Source of the DNA: Bifidobacterium colobi
Lineage (GTDB): Bacteria > Actinomycetota > Actinomycetes > Actinomycetales > Bifidobacteriaceae
Assembly: GCF_018555455.1 (NCBI RefSeq)
Contig: NZ_JAFEJU010000009.1
Coordinates: forward strand, 1-64,000
Direction of reading: 5' to 3'
DNA length: 64,000 nt
The notes beneath the pieces are model-generated. The model did no database searches and was not told where the DNA came from. It saw nothing but the letters and a program-made list of their open reading frames with translations. Below are positions 27,529 to 36,441 of the stretch, piece after piece. Within the stretch, counting starts at the first letter, position 1; each line of letters opens with the position of its first letter. The position numbers were made by a program, and so were the translations under genes.

Positions 27529-30500
27529 CTACTTGATGAGGCAGGGCAGGGACGGGCTGGACTCGGCGGACATGCCGATTGCGTTGACCGCGATCACGGA
27601 TGCCGTGTAGTTGCCGGCGCTCAATCCGGACACGCTCTTGGCTTCCTCGCCAGCCTCGGCCTTGACCACCTTGACGGTGTTCTCGGTGAGGTTGCGCAAG
27701 GTCAGCACGTAGGAGGTAATCGCAGTGCCGCCGTCTGCCGGAGCCTTCCAGGTCACGTTCATCGTGTCGGCGGTGGAGGTAACGCCCGGCTTGTTCGGCT
27801 TGGCGGGCACGGCGGCCACGATGATCGGCTCGCTTGGCTCGCTGGCCGGGGAAACCTTGTCTTCGCCGCTGGTGGCTTCAATGGTCACCTGGTAGGTACC
27901 GCGGGCCACATCGGTGAAGGTGTAGGCGGTGGTGCCGGTCGGGGTCCAAGCCACTCGCTTCGGCAACGTGGAGTCAGCGGAAGCATCAACCGGGGTCAGA
28001 TGGATGTTGGTGCCGCCCTTGCCGAAACCGGAGCGAGTGTCCACATCATTCCAGGAGACCGCCACGGCACCGGATTCCACGAGCAGTTCGGCAACCGGAG
28101 CCTTGGGCTGCGGCAGCTGATCGTCAACCTCGTTGGCGGTGTCGCGACCGACCTTGAAAGCTTGGTACGTGGCGCTTTCGCCTTCTCCGATCTCGTTGCG
28201 GCCCTGCACGGTGACGGTCCATTCGCCGGCCGGCACATCGCTGATCAGCGCGTAGGTATCAGTTCCGGTGACTTCGGCCGGGATGATTTCGCCGGCTGCG
28301 TTGGTCAGGGTGAGCTTGGTGCCGAGGATTGGCGAGCGGCCGTCGGAAGCGAACTTCCAGCTGACCTGCACGTCGTGAGACTGTACGGAAGCGGTCACAT
28401 CGGTGGGCTCGGACGGAATGGCTGGCATGTGGGCATCGGCGTAGACGGCGATCTCCACGAGCTGCAGCGCGTACTCGTCATGTTCGTTCGGGTTGGCGCG
28501 CAGCTTGGAGGCTTCCAGCTTGACGAAGCGCACGTTGTCTACCGGAGCGAAGTCGAACGCGCGCGGCTTGCCGTTGGCGGGCAGTGCATAGTCGTGCTTA
28601 TCGACCACCTTGGTCCACGCGTTGCCGTCGGCGGACACGGCGATGGTGAAGTCGACCGGGAAGCCTTGTCCCTGGTTCGGATCGAAAGCGCGGTGGCCTG
28701 CGGCGAACTCCTGCACACCGCCGACACCTTCGCCTTCGCCATGGAAGGCTTCGGCAACGGTACCGCCGGGGTTTTCGCCACGCGGGGCGAGCACAACCTG
28801 AGCCACAGTGGTCGGTTCGGCGAGCTTCAGGGAGACCCATTCGCTGTGGTTCTCCTTGGTCGGTTCGCTGGACCAGCCGAAGTGGTTGTAGTCGGCGTTG
28901 AATTCGCCGTCGACCAGGGATGCCACGGTCCAGCCGTAGCGCTCGGAGGAGGAGCTGACGCGCACGGTGGCGCCCAGGGCCTTGTTGGCGGCCTGGCACT
29001 TGCATGGCATCGTGCCGGCTACGAACTTCACGGTTACGGTCACGGTGTCGCCGTTTTCGCCGGTGTATTCGATCTGGCCGGTGTAGGCCTTGCCGGATTC
29101 GAGGCCGGCCACGTTCACCGTGTAGAACAGTTCTTGCTCGTGGCGCAGGTTGCCGGCGAGACGCTCGAAGCTGATGGAACCGTTGGCGTCATCCACCACG
29201 CGGGCGGTCCACTTTTCGCTCAGGGCGCCGCCTTCCTGCTTCAGGTGCAGGCAGTGCTTGACGTTGCGGGACACCCAGTCCACGGTGCCGAGGTCGATGA
29301 CTTCGCGGCTGGCGCCGATCTTGGCGGGGGCCGGGCGGCCGATCCAACCGAGGAAGTTGTCTTCGGTGAACTTGAGCTTGCCGTTCTTGACCACGCTCAG
29401 GGTTTCGATGAGCTTGGATTCGTAGGTCTCCACCTCGCCCGGCACATGGATGGTGATGGGCAGTTCGGTGAATTCGCCGTGGTCCACGGTGATGGTCTTG
29501 GAACCGGATTCGACTTCGCGCACTGTGCCGTCCTGCGTGTTCTGGGCGGTCACCGTCCAGCGGACCTCGAGTTCAGTGCCGTCGACTTCCTCATCGTTGT
29601 AGACGAGCAGCGTGCGCTGGGAGGCAGTGCCAAGCTGGTAGATGTGGTGCGGCAGGCCGAGGCGCGGCTCCTTGTCGAAGTCCTTGTCGAATGCGGCCAC
29701 GTCGGCGTAGGAGTTGGCGAAGTAGCGGTAGCCGTCGCCTTCGATCCAGCGGGCGTCGCCTTCGGCGGTCGGGTCGAACTGCGGGCGCAGCAGAGCCTTC
29801 GGGTTGAGGCCGTGCTTGGTGTGCTCCTGATCGAGTTCAATGACCTTTTCGATGTTGTCGTAGATGAACATCGACAGGCAGAACGGCTTCCAGTTGGCCA
29901 TGCGCGTGGTACGCACGCCGCGGGTCACGCGGCCCACTTCGCGGCCGAAGTCGGCGCGGGAAATGGTGTCCGGGTTGCCGTTCAAGCGGCCATGGTAGAT
30001 GTCCTTGATCGTGCCGTCTTCGGCGTACTGCGGGATGCCTGCGGTGGAGACGGAGAACTCTTCACCAGCGCCGAGCGGCAGGTCGCCGTCAATCTGGTAA
30101 AGATCGTAGATGTCGGGTGCGGAGGTCATGCCGGAGGGGTAGCCGCCGAAGTAGTGGCGGGAGTCCTCGTTGGTGATCGGCTTGTTGAAGCCATCGTTCA
30201 TCACCAAGCGGGTCGGATCCTCGCGGTTGGCCGCAGCTTCCAGCGGCGGGATGAGGATTTCGGCGTCGTTCGGGTTCCATGCCTCGTTGGTGGTGGACCA
30301 CAGCACGATGGATGGATGGTTGCGGTATTCGCGCACCCAGCGCTCCACCCATTCGGTGTAGTAGCCGATGGCCTCATCGGAGTAGTTGAGGTAGTACGGC
30401 GGATCGAGGGAGACGTTGGAGGTGGAGCCCGGGTTCCAGAACGCGGTTTCCTCTTCGAGCAGCATGCCGGTTTCATCCGCGTGGTCCATCAGCACGTGGG

Positions 30501-31596
30501 ACGGCACGGAACGGATGTGGTTACGGATGATGTTGCAGTTGGCGTGGCGGTAGGCGTCGAGCCATGCCTTGGCCATCTCGTCCATTGCGTGGTTGTCGTC
30601 CAAGATCACGCCGTAGGAGTCGCCGATCTCGTTGATCAGATCGCGGTCGCCCTGGTTGAGCAGGCACAGGGAGTCGCCGCGCAGGCGAATCTTGACGCCG
30701 TTGATGATGTACTTGTCGCCTTCGCGCCAGAACTGGCGGAATCCGAAACGGTCGGAGTATTCGTGCACCGGCTTTGCATCGTCCGCGGCCTTGGAGTCGG
30801 CGATGGCGGCGTCCACGGTGTAGAGGAACGGGTCGGTGCGGGACCAGTAGTGGGCGGTCGGCCAACCCTTGGCGAGCTTCACAACCGTGCTCTCACCGGC
30901 TGCGACGTGCACATCGACGGGGTCGAAGGTGAGCGCCGCGGTTTCAGTATCACCCTTGTATGGGTGCACAGCGGCGGTGAGCTTCAGGTCGGCATCGGCG
31001 GCGGTGTGGTTGACGATGGTCACGTTCACGGCGAGTTCGTCGTCGGACGGATCAGCGTTCTTCTTGAGGTCCGGCATGATCTGCAGATCGTCGATGCGCA
31101 GCTTCGGCTTGGTGACAATTTCGACGTCTTCGCCAATGCCCACGCGGCCGACGATGTTCTCCACACCGAACGGGAAGAGCAGGCGATCCGGGCCGCCTTC
31201 GGTGGCCAGCGCGTCTTCCGGCAGTGCCTTAACGGACCAGACTTCGATGCGAATCTCGTTGGCACCGGGCTTGACCACGTTGTTGATATCGAGGTCGTAC
31301 GGCAGCAGGGTCATCAGGTAGCCCTTGGTCGTGAGCGGGCCGACGGACTGGCCGTTGACGAACACCTTGCCGAGCGTGGCAAGTGCGCCGACGTGGAGGA
31401 ACACGTCTTCGTCGGTGATGTTTTCCGGCAGATCCACGGTCTTGACGTACACGCCGTGGTGCAGGCCCTTCTCCCATTCGGCCGGGTAGCCGGTGGTGGC
31501 GGGCAACGAGTCCCACCAAGTCGGCACGACGATGTCATAACGCTCCTGCCCGCCGTTCGGGTAGAAGTCCCACACACCATTGAGGTTGAGCCTCAT
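27529..31596 (-). CDS. Large intracellular GH2 glycoside hydrolase with F5/8C and FN3 modules
   Basis: 1355 residues from the ATG at 31596, preceded by AAAGGGA; an upstream in-frame start has no ribosome site. The sugar-binding domain starts MRLNLNGVWDFYP and an immunoglobulin-like domain follows. The TIM barrel has the acid/base Glu in LWSTTNEAWN (about 438) and a second Glu in GEEFSVSTAG as possible nucleophile. After the GH2 part come a CKC motif, an F5/8 type C-like domain (about 880-1060) and three fibronectin-III domains (about 1065-1355). No signal peptide or membrane anchor is present, so these accessory modules would be cytoplasmic. The specific glycoside is unknown; beta-galactoside or related is possible. 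The downstream GPH symporter is the likely supplier. Confidence 0.85.
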   Translation of the reverse strand: MRLNLNGVWDFYPNGGQERYDIVVPTWWDSLPATTGYPAEWEKGLHHGVYVKTVDLPENITDEDVFLHVGALATLGKVFVNGQSVGPLTTKGYLMTLLPYDLDINNVVKPGANEIRIEVWSVKALPEDALATEGGPDRLLFPFGVENIVGRVGIGEDVEIVTKPKLRIDDLQIMPDLKKNADPSDDELAVNVTIVNHTAADADLKLTAAVHPYKGDTETAALTFDPVDVHVAAGESTVVKLAKGWPTAHYWSRTDPFLYTVDAAIADSKAADDAKPVHEYSDRFGFRQFWREGDKYIINGVKIRLRGDSLCLLNQGDRDLINEIGDSYGVILDDNHAMDEMAKAWLDAYRHANCNIIRNHIRSVPSHVLMDHADETGMLLEEETAFWNPGSTSNVSLDPPYYLNYSDEAIGYYTEWVERWVREYRNHPSIVLWSTTNEAWNPNDAEILIPPLEAAANREDPTRLVMNDGFNKPITNEDSRHYFGGYPSGMTSAPDIYDLYQIDGDLPLGAGEEFSVSTAGIPQYAEDGTIKDIYHGRLNGNPDTISRADFGREVGRVTRGVRTTRMANWKPFCLSMFIYDNIEKVIELDQEHTKHGLNPKALLRPQFDPTAEGDARWIEGDGYRYFANSYADVAAFDKDFDKEPRLGLPHHIYQLGTASQRTLLVYNDEEVDGTELEVRWTVTAQNTQDGTVREVESGSKTITVDHGEFTELPITIHVPGEVETYESKLIETLSVVKNGKLKFTEDNFLGWIGRPAPAKIGASREVIDLGTVDWVSRNVKHCLHLKQEGGALSEKWTARVVDDANGSISFERLAGNLRHEQELFYTVNVAGLESGKAYTGQIEYTGENGDTVTVTVKFVAGTMPCKCQAANKALGATVRVSSSSERYGWTVASLVDGEFNADYNHFGWSSEPTKENHSEWVSLKLAEPTTVAQVVLAPRGENPGGTVAEAFHGEGEGVGGVQEFAAGHRAFDPNQGQGFPVDFTIAVSADGNAWTKVVDKHDYALPANGKPRAFDFAPVDNVRFVKLEASKLRANPNEHDEYALQLVEIAVYADAHMPAIPSEPTDVTASVQSHDVQVSWKFASDGRSPILGTKLTLTNAAGEIIPAEVTGTDTYALISDVPAGEWTVTVQGRNEIGEGESATYQAFKVGRDTANEVDDQLPQPKAPVAELLVESGAVAVSWNDVDTRSGFGKGGTNIHLTPVDASADSTLPKRVAWTPTGTTAYTFTDVARGTYQVTIEATSGEDKVSPASEPSEPIIVAAVPAKPNKPGVTSTADTMNVTWKAPADGGTAITSYVLTLRNLTENTVKVVKAEAGEEAKSVSGLSAGNYTASVIAVNAIGMSAESSPSLPCLIK

Positions 31597-31772
31597 TGCA
31601 ATCCCTTTCGATTCCTCATCGATTCTTCGGTCTTCATCGGGCTGTTGCGGTTGCGCGAGCCGATGGTTTCGACTGTCTTTTTCGGCCCAGCACCCGAGCA
31701 AACCGAAACCTTCTTCGGTTTCATCGGGGCGCTGCACCGAATCACATGGCTCACCATAGAAGCGTCACCACG

Positions 31773-31878
31773 TTTGCCGTTTTTTGCCATCCAAGTTTTG
31801 CGCAACTTTGCCAGTTTTTGCCATGCTTTGCCATCAGTCATCCCTGATTTTGCCGCGGGATATTGCCGCTCTTTGCCA
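31773..31878. promoter_or_regulatory. Phased TTTGCCA direct-repeat cluster in divergent promoter region
   Basis: The motif TTTGCC(A/G) starts at 31773, 31783, 31807, 31817, 31827, 31849 and 31872, with near-copies at 31797 and 31862. Most steps are 10 bp, so sites or their T-tracts fall on one face of the helix. The cluster lies in the 388-nt gap between the divergent GH2 and sugar-binding protein genes. The same motif recurs upstream of the small peptide gene (33710-33762). The binding protein is unknown; no other gene lies in 31597-31984. Confidence 0.6.
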
Positions 31879-31984
31879 ATTGCACAAAAACTCTTGATTT
31901 GTGCAGTCTCGCAAGTCACACACAGGTAAAATCTGCGTTCGGAAGTTCTGCACATTGTCCAGTTCAACATCGGAGTGTCTGCAC

Positions 31985-33316
31985 ATGTCTCGTCTGCTTT
32001 GCCAAGTCACTAGGATTCGCACGGCTGCCGCCACCATCGCGGCACTGAGCCTGCTCGCCACCGCCGGATGCGGCAGCACCTCGAGCGAAAACAGCACCCA
32101 CAGCAGCTCCGGCACCACCGAAATCACCCTGTGGACCTGGCAATCCACCATCAATGATTTCGTCACCGCGTTTGAGAAAACCCACCCGAACATCAAGGTC
32201 AAAGTCACCAACGCCGGCGCGAACGAAGACGAATACATGCAGCTGACCAATGCAATCAACGCAGGCCGCGGCATCCCGGACGTGGTTTACCTCGACTACA
32301 ACGCCGTGCATCAGTTTGCCATCTCCGATCAGCTGCGCAACATCAACGATTACGGCTTCGGTTCGATTCGCGGCGACTTCACCAAGGCCGCGCAGAACAA
32401 TGTGTCCGTTGGCGGCTCACCGTACGGACTGCCGATCTCCTCCGGCCCGATGGTGATGTTCTACAACCAGGACGTGTTCGCCAAAGCCGGCGTGACCACC
32501 GCGCCGACCACATGGGACGAATACCGCGCGGCCGCTGAGAAAATCGCCGCGCTGCCCGGCGACGCGCACATCGCCAACGACACGGGCGACGGCGGCTTCA
32601 TCACCTCCATGCTCTGGCAGGCAGGCGCACAGCCGTTCAGCGTGGACGGCACCAACGTCAGCGTGAACTTCAGCGGCAAAAACGTGAAGAAATTCACCGG
32701 CATGTGGCAATCGATGCTGGATGCCAAACTCATCGACACCTCCACCACCGGCTGGACCGACGAATGGTGGCGCAAGCTGGACGACGGTTCTATCGCCACG
32801 ATGTTGACCGGCGCATGGATGGTGTCCTCGATGCAGAAGAATCTCTCGCAGACCAAGGGTTCGTGGCGCATCGCCCTGATGCCGCAGTATGCAGCCGGCG
32901 AGCATACAAATGGCGAGAATGGCGGCGGCGCGTTGGCATTGCCCAAGGGCACCGATGACGCCAAGGCGAAAGCGGCGTATGAATTTGCTGAGTGGTTCGC
33001 ATATGGCGACGGCGTCAAGGTCAATCTTGCACAAGGCGGATTGCCGCCGCTCAACACCGTGCTCACCGATAGCGATTGGCTGAACGAGAAGGATTCGTTC
33101 TTCGGTGGACAGGCCACGCATCAGGTGATCGCCACGGCTTCGAACGACGTGAGCACCAAGTTCGAATACCTGCCGTACATGGCCTACGCGAACTCGATTG
33201 CGGTCGACTCAATTGGTCAGGCGTATCACGGCAAAATCACCCTGCAGAACGCGCTCGTGCAGTGGGGCGATTCGCTGAAGACCTATGGGCAGCAGGAAGG
33301 GTTCACAGTGAAGTAG
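31985..33316 (+). CDS. Orphan ABC sugar-binding lipoprotein (family 1)
   Basis: 443 residues from the ATG at 31985 (GGAG about 11 nt upstream). A signal peptide ends in the lipobox LLATAGC, so the mature protein is lipid-anchored outside. The rest is a type I sugar-binding protein: ITLWTWQSTINDFVTAFEKTHPNI, VVYLDYNAVHQF, GLPISSGPMVMFYNQDVFAKAG. No permease gene adjoins it, which is unusual; it must work with permeases elsewhere or as a decoy or sensor. It is divergent from the GH2 gene across the TTTGCCA cluster, so co-regulation is likely. Confidence 0.9.
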   Translation: MSRLLCQVTRIRTAAATIAALSLLATAGCGSTSSENSTHSSSGTTEITLWTWQSTINDFVTAFEKTHPNIKVKVTNAGANEDEYMQLTNAINAGRGIPDVVYLDYNAVHQFAISDQLRNINDYGFGSIRGDFTKAAQNNVSVGGSPYGLPISSGPMVMFYNQDVFAKAGVTTAPTTWDEYRAAAEKIAALPGDAHIANDTGDGGFITSMLWQAGAQPFSVDGTNVSVNFSGKNVKKFTGMWQSMLDAKLIDTSTTGWTDEWWRKLDDGSIATMLTGAWMVSSMQKNLSQTKGSWRIALMPQYAAGEHTNGENGGGALALPKGTDDAKAKAAYEFAEWFAYGDGVKVNLAQGGLPPLNTVLTDSDWLNEKDSFFGGQATHQVIATASNDVSTKFEYLPYMAYANSIAVDSIGQAYHGKITLQNALVQWGDSLKTYGQQEGFTVK

Positions 33317-33342
33317 CGGTAATCCTGTTCGCAAAAACAAGT

Positions 33343-33399
33343 CAGATGGCCCGTATCTGGCACATATCTCATTGATTTGCGCCAGATACGGGCCATCTG
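33343..33399. terminator. Bidirectional 19-bp hairpin
   Basis: CAGATGGCCCGTATCTGGC (33343-33361) pairs perfectly with GCCAGATACGGGCCATCTG (33381-33399). It lies between the convergent stops of the binding-protein gene and the small peptide gene and can serve both. Confidence 0.75.
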
Positions 33400-33417
33400 T
33401 TCTGAGCTTATCGACCA

Positions 33418-33594
33418 TCACATAAAGCGGTTCTTGATAAAACGAGCCACGGCATCAATCGCGGCACCGCCGATGGCAACCACTACCATCACGATGGCAG
33501 CCTTACCGAGCGTGCCGCCGGTCGCAATCAGAGCATTCTGCCAATCCGCAGCCAGTGCTGCACCAGCAATCACCATCTGATCCACCATGATCAT
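33418..33594 (-). CDS. 58-residue hydrophobic peptide
   Basis: The frame opens at ATG 33594 behind an excellent ribosome site (AGGAAAGGAACGT) and ends at TGA 33418. The product starts MIMVDQMVIAGAALAADWQ, contains a Gly-rich turn and a long hydrophobic segment (KAAIVMVVVAIGGAAIDAV), and ends in a basic tail (RFIKNRFM). There is no signal cleavage site or lipobox. It could be a small membrane protein, a holin/toxin-like peptide or a leaderless or circular bacteriocin-type peptide; no family can be named. Paired TTTGCCA repeats lie 115-170 bp upstream. Confidence 0.7.
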   Translation of the reverse strand: MIMVDQMVIAGAALAADWQNALIATGGTLGKAAIVMVVVAIGGAAIDAVARFIKNRFM

Positions 33595-33709
33595 ACGTTC
33601 CTTTCCTCGCGACTTTACTGCGCTCTTACGGTTACGCTCTTACAGCATCCGCACCGCCGCACCAATCGCGGCATGAGCGCTTGCATGCCTCAGCATATGG
33701 TCATCAGTG

Positions 33710-33762
33710 ATTGCCAAAATTTGCCACCCTCTGACACAGCCAGCCTTTGCCAAAATTTGCCA
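33710..33762. promoter_or_regulatory. Two pairs of TTTGCCA repeats upstream of the small peptide gene
   Basis: TTGCCA cores start at 33711, 33721, 33747 and 33757: two pairs of 10-bp-spaced repeats (TTGCCAAAATTTGCCA), the pairs 36 bp apart. It is the same motif and spacing as at 31773-31878. The remainder of 33595-33799 shows no gene. Confidence 0.55.
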
Positions 33763-33799
33763 AACCGGATACCGTCGGCAACGCGTCGGGCTCCATGCC

Positions 33800-33830
33800 A
33801 AAAAAGAAACCCGGCGTTGGGGCGCCGGGT
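33800..33830 (-). terminator. Intrinsic terminator with no obvious upstream gene
   Basis: ACCCGGCG (33809-33816) and CGCCGGGT (33823-33830) form a GC-rich stem followed on the minus strand by TTTCTTTTTT. Between it and the metG hairpin (34052) there is only a 16-codon frame (33858-33908, minus, MSTDEVHTDGEVFRTP) with no good ribosome site. It may end a small RNA or peptide transcript. Confidence 0.65.
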
Positions 33831-34051
33831 GAGAGAGAAGAGAGAAGAAGGGTTCAGTTATGGGGTTCGGAAAACCTCGCCATCGGTATGAACTTCATCC
33901 GTTGACATGTTCTAGTTAACCGCCCGTTCCTTGGCGATTCGATGTGCTTATCTGGGAGTTTTCTTGGCAAACTGTGTTGACTTTGTAACGCTACCCATCA
34001 GAATGCCGCACAATGTCCAATGCGACGCCCTCGAGCCCCATGCGCCAAACG

Positions 34052-34107
34052 GGTTTTCCGGATTTTCTCTCACTGACGCTTCGTCAGTGAGAGAAAATCC
34101 GGAAACC
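34052..34107. repeat. TTTCTCTCACTGA palindrome, copy 2
   Basis: GGTTTTCCGGATTTTCTCTC continuing to ACTGACG (34052-34078) pairs with 34082-34107, with one bulged T and a 3-nt loop. It is located seven bases past the metG stop, a natural terminator position. Confidence 0.9.
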
Positions 34108-34113
34108 GATGCC

Positions 34114-35988
34114 TTATTTAGACTGTTCGGCAGCCAGCTTGGCCTTCTCTGCAGCCAAGCGCTCGGCTTCGGCGGCGCGGCGAGCAGCCAGCGCCTCATC
34201 GAAGCGAGCCAACTCCTCTTCCACGGCCTCGGTCGGAATCTTGGCGAAGATCGGCTTCGGCTTCGGCACCACTGCACCGACTTCGATCGGCTCGCTCTTC
34301 CACGGGTGCACGTTCACGCCAAGCTTGTAGTCGCCGGTGATGATCGGGTACTTGAAGCCGGGCTTGTCGAGATCCTCGACTTCGCGCAGCTCAGGCAGCG
34401 GGGAGAAAGTGCCGGTACCGCCGAGCGCCTCCCACACCTTCTGCGCGGAGTGAGGCAGGAACGGGGCGAGCAGATGGTTCGCATCAGAGACGGCCTGGGC
34501 GGCGACATGCAGCACAGTGCCGAGGCGAGCCGGGTCGTCCTTAATCTTCCACGGTTCGGTGGCGGAAATGTACTTGTTGATGTCGCCGACGATGCGCATG
34601 GCCTCGGCCAGTGCGTGCTTCTGATGATGGGTTTCGATGGAGGAGCCGACCACGTCGAATGCAGCAGCGGTTTCTTCCAGGAGACCGCGATCCTCGTCGG
34701 TCATGGAATCCTCGTCCAGAGCCGGAATCTGGCCGAAGTTCTTGTTGATCAGGTTGGCCACGCGGTTCACCAGGTTACCCCAGGAGGAGGCGAGCTCCTC
34801 GTTGTTGTGACGCACGAACTCAGCCCACGTGAAGTCGGAATCGGAGGATTCCGGGCCAGCCACGGAGATGTAGTAGCGCACGGCGTCCACGGGGTAGCGG
34901 GCGAGAATGTCCTTCACGTAGATCACGATGCCGCGGGAGGAGCTGAACTTCTTGCCTTCCATGGTCATGAACTCAGAGGCCACGACCTGCTCCGGCATGT
35001 TCAGCGGACCCATCGGGCCGGTTTCGCCGCCCTTGGAGCCTTGGCCGTTGTAGGCCAGCATTTCAGACGGCCAAATCTGAGAGTGGAAGGTGATGTTGTC
35101 CTTGCCCATGAAGTAGTAGGCCGGGCAGCTCGGATCGTTCCACCATTCGCGCCACTTCTCCGGGTCGCCCTGGCGGCGAGCCCATTCGATGGATGCGGAC
35201 AGGTAGCCGATCACAGCGTCGAACCACACGTAGAGCTTCTTGTTCGGGTTGTCGATCCAGTCCTTGACCGGCACCGGGATACCCCAGTCAATGTCGCGGG
35301 TGATGGCGCGCGGTTTGACTTCCTTGAACAGGCCGAGGGAGAAGTTGATGACGTTGGTACGCCAGCCCTTGCGGGTTTCCAGCCATGCCTTGTTGGCTTC
35401 GGCGAGCGCCGGCAAATCGAGGAAGAAGTGCTCGGTCTGTTCGAAGCGCGGGGTTTCGCCGTTGATCTTGGAGACCGGGTTGATCAGCTCGTCCGGATCG
35501 AGCTCGTTGCCGCAGGCGTCGCACTGGTCGCCGCGAGCGCCTTCGGCGTGGCAAATCGGGCATTCGCCTTCAATGTAACGGTCCGGCAGGGTGCGGCCGG
35601 TGGATGGGGAGATGGCCACCTGCTGGGTGCCCTTGTAGATGTAGCCGTTCTTCAGGCACTGCTTGAACATCTCCTGCACCACGTGCTCGTGATTGCCGGT
35701 GGTGGTGCGGGTGAACAGGTCGTAGCTCAGACCGAGGTCACACAAATCCTTGGCGATCACGCGATTGTAGCGGTTGGCGAGCTCCTGCGCGGAGAGGCCT
35801 TCCTTCTCGGCTTCCACGAGGATCGGGGTGCCGTGCTCATCGGTACCGGAGACCATGAGCACGTCATTGCCTTTCATGCGCTCGTAGCGCGCGTAAACGT
35901 CGGACGGCACACCAAAGCCGGCGACGTGGCCAATATGACGGGGGCCGTTCGCATACGGCCAAGCAACATTCACCAAAACATGACTCAT
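34114..35988 (-). CDS. metG: Methionyl-tRNA synthetase
   Basis: 624 residues. The HIGH-type motif is in the N-terminus ([18 protein letters not shown]), the zinc-binding knuckles read [18 protein letters not shown], and the KMSKS loop is present as KFSSSRG. The anticodon-binding helical domain follows, then an Ala/Glu/Lys-rich C-terminal tail instead of a separate tRNA-binding domain. It joins methionine to tRNA-Met in the cytoplasm. The lone gene has a palindrome terminator. Confidence 0.97.
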   Translation of the reverse strand: MSHVLVNVAWPYANGPRHIGHVAGFGVPSDVYARYERMKGNDVLMVSGTDEHGTPILVEAEKEGLSAQELANRYNRVIAKDLCDLGLSYDLFTRTTTGNHEHVVQEMFKQCLKNGYIYKGTQQVAISPSTGRTLPDRYIEGECPICHAEGARGDQCDACGNELDPDELINPVSKINGETPRFEQTEHFFLDLPALAEANKAWLETRKGWRTNVINFSLGLFKEVKPRAITRDIDWGIPVPVKDWIDNPNKKLYVWFDAVIGYLSASIEWARRQGDPEKWREWWNDPSCPAYYFMGKDNITFHSQIWPSEMLAYNGQGSKGGETGPMGPLNMPEQVVASEFMTMEGKKFSSSRGIVIYVKDILARYPVDAVRYYISVAGPESSDSDFTWAEFVRHNNEELASSWGNLVNRVANLINKNFGQIPALDEDSMTDEDRGLLEETAAAFDVVGSSIETHHQKHALAEAMRIVGDINKYISATEPWKIKDDPARLGTVLHVAAQAVSDANHLLAPFLPHSAQKVWEALGGTGTFSPLPELREVEDLDKPGFKYPIITGDYKLGVNVHPWKSEPIEVGAVVPKPKPIFAKIPTEAVEEELARFDEALAARRAAEAERLAAEKAKLAAEQSK

Positions 35989-36015
35989 AAACCCCGATTA
36001 TCCGGCGTACAGGGG

Positions 36016-36227
36016 ACACGTTGGGCATAGAGAACGCGAGAGCGTTCGCCCAACGTGTGCGAGGCGACAACCGAGCCAGAAAAACGTGGGCGAAGCCCGA
36101 CCATAATTGCCGGACCACGCCGCATAAAAGACAGTCCAGTGGGCTGTCCAGCGAACGCACACTCAGCGACAACCGAGCCAATGGCTCCCTCTGATGAGGG
36201 AGCTGTCAACGTAGTTGACTGAGGGAG
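36016..36227. repeat. Composite hairpin repeat region
   Basis: Several inverted repeats are strung together: ACACGTTGGGC/GCCCAACGTGT (36016-36026, 36048-36058) with inner GAACGC/GCGTTC; GACAGTCC/GGCTGTC near 36130; and GGCTCCCTCTGATGAGGGAG (from 36183) followed by GTCAAC/GTTGAC and GAGGGAG (to 36227). A 15-nt direct repeat GCGACAACCGAGCCA occurs at 36064 and 36166. I recall closely similar GCTCCCTC..GAGGGAGC elements as dispersed repeats in gut bacteria. No gene lies in 35989-36441. Confidence 0.75.
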
Positions 36228-36331
36228 AGATCTGCGAGCATCAGCTCATAAAGCAGTACAGTCTCGCCGTAGACGAGTCCGCAATCACAGGACCGTACCG
36301 CGATTACCCGCAATCACTACACCCCACCCAA

Positions 36332-36390
36332 ATATCCACCGACTTATCCACAATCCTGACCTCCCGACCAAAGTTATCCACTTATCCACC
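36332..36390 (+). promoter_or_regulatory. Cluster of four DnaA-box-like sites
   Basis: One perfect TTATCCACA (36344-36352), plus TTATCCACT (36374-36382), TTATCCACC (36382-36390) and ATATCCACC (36332-36340), all in the same orientation within 59 bp. They lie immediately upstream of the AbiEi-like gene. No replication gene is nearby, so this is unlikely to be oriC; a DnaA-controlled promoter or a DnaA-titrating site is possible. Confidence 0.55.
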
Positions 36391-36441
36391 GTTTTCGCCA
36401 AGCCGGTGGCGCGCAACGCGGAAACGTGCAACTGTGGAATC

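Noticed and set aside
27478..31929. Very long open frame on the plus strand opposite the GH2 gene
   Set aside because: It is a GC-bias shadow of the GH2 gene: no ribosome site, no domain, and composition (Gly/Val/His/Asp-rich) typical of antisense frames in high-GC DNA.
33418..33594. Assigning the 58-residue peptide to a named bacteriocin class
   Set aside because: Hydrophobicity and size alone are not enough; no immunity, export or processing gene is adjacent.
36332..36390. Chromosome origin (oriC)
   Set aside because: No dnaA, dnaN or gyr genes nearby and no AT-rich unwinding region; only the boxes are present.
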